Positions 5,940 to 6,043 of a stretch of DNA of 6,043 nucleotides are shown piece after piece. The translations under genes were made by a program, and so were the position numbers. A model generated the notes under the pieces. It had not been told where the DNA came from, made no database searches, and worked only from the letters and a program-made list of their open reading frames with translations. The stretch's first letter is position 1. Each line of letters begins with the position of its first letter. Origin of the DNA: Endomicrobiia bacterium (GTDB lineage Bacteria; Elusimicrobiota; Endomicrobiia; Endomicrobiales; Endomicrobiaceae); assembly GCA_025998355.1 (NCBI GenBank), contig BNVV01000074.1:1-6043 (forward strand). Direction: 5' to 3'.

Positions 5940-6043
5940 TATATAAAAGTACAATAGAAGTACTATGAAACAGAAAAAGAAAGCGTGCGGAAACAGATGG
6001 AATGGGTTTAGGCGATTAATGGGAGTAAAGAAAGGGACGTTTG
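5921..6043 (+). mobile_element. Left end of an insertion sequence, probably IS5-type (partial)
   Basis: HsdM homology ends at about 5920 and unrelated sequence starts with AGACCTCTTGCACAAC (5921-5936), which has the look of a terminal inverted repeat. The transposase reading frame begins 44 bases further in. The right end, its inverted copy and the target duplication lie outside the window, so the exact boundary is uncertain by one or two bases. Assignment to the IS5 group rests on the transposase N-terminus and on my recollection of similar termini. Confidence 0.6.
5965..6043 (+). CDS. Transposase N-terminus, IS5-like (runs off the window)
   Basis: Twenty-six codons are visible before the window ends. 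After a basic start (MKQKKKACGNRW) comes GFRRLMGVKKGTF (14-26). It resembles the F-x-RL-GV-x-x-x-TF motif at the N-terminus of many IS5-type DDE transposases. The catalytic DDE residues would lie further downstream. The first ATG after an in-frame stop (5944-5946) is at 5965, with AGAAG (5956-5960) just upstream as a possible Shine-Dalgarno. Residues before GFRRL fit the family less well, so an early frameshift in a decayed copy is possible. Confidence 0.5.
   Translation, partial: MKQKKKACGNRWNGFRRLMGVKKGTF

Overview
The window comes from an AT-rich bacterial chromosome. It holds three intact genes: two on the minus strand at the left and a full-length dnaE on the plus strand in the centre. 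A type I restriction-modification methyltransferase gene at the right edge has been cut by an insertion sequence that runs off the window. A 2-oxoacid:ferredoxin oxidoreductase subunit suggests an anaerobe. AT-richness, a decaying type I R-M locus and this gene mix would fit a host-associated Elusimicrobia/Endomicrobium-like bacterium, but that is a weak inference and no marker here proves it.

Layout. Bases 1-193 hold no convincing gene. They contain a long imperfect inverted repeat (26-86) and a small palindrome followed by T residues (107-128). A minus-strand operon follows (read right to left): a 2-oxoacid:ferredoxin oxidoreductase gamma subunit (669-1244), then 19 bases later a short GNAT acetyltransferase of the N-acetylglutamate-synthase-like type (194-649). 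Its promoter is probably at 1303-1332.

Between the operon and dnaE lie 427 bases without a recognised gene. The first part is unusual. A plus-strand promoter-like sequence overlaps the operon promoter. It is followed by a perfect 12-base palindrome containing a Shine-Dalgarno sequence, a 26-codon ORF, and an inverted repeat ending in six Ts. This could be a small independent transcription unit (sRNA or small peptide). Its GC content by hand count (74/180 over 1321-1500) is higher than that of the next 120 bases (36/120), which carry the dnaE promoter.

dnaE (1672-5196) encodes the replicative DNA polymerase III alpha subunit, with all nine expected PHP metal ligands, the three catalytic aspartates, a clamp-binding motif and an OB fold. 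A rho-independent terminator follows it immediately.

After a short gap an hsdM gene begins (about 5298). It reads in frame through the HsdM N-terminal domain and stops abruptly where the catalytic methyltransferase domain should begin. From about 5921 the sequence is the left end of a probable IS5-type element, with its transposase start at 5965. The R-M methylase is therefore broken, and its in-frame state suggests recent inactivation. I see no clearly new multi-gene system. The most open items are the 1291-1466 unit and the hairpin at 26-86.
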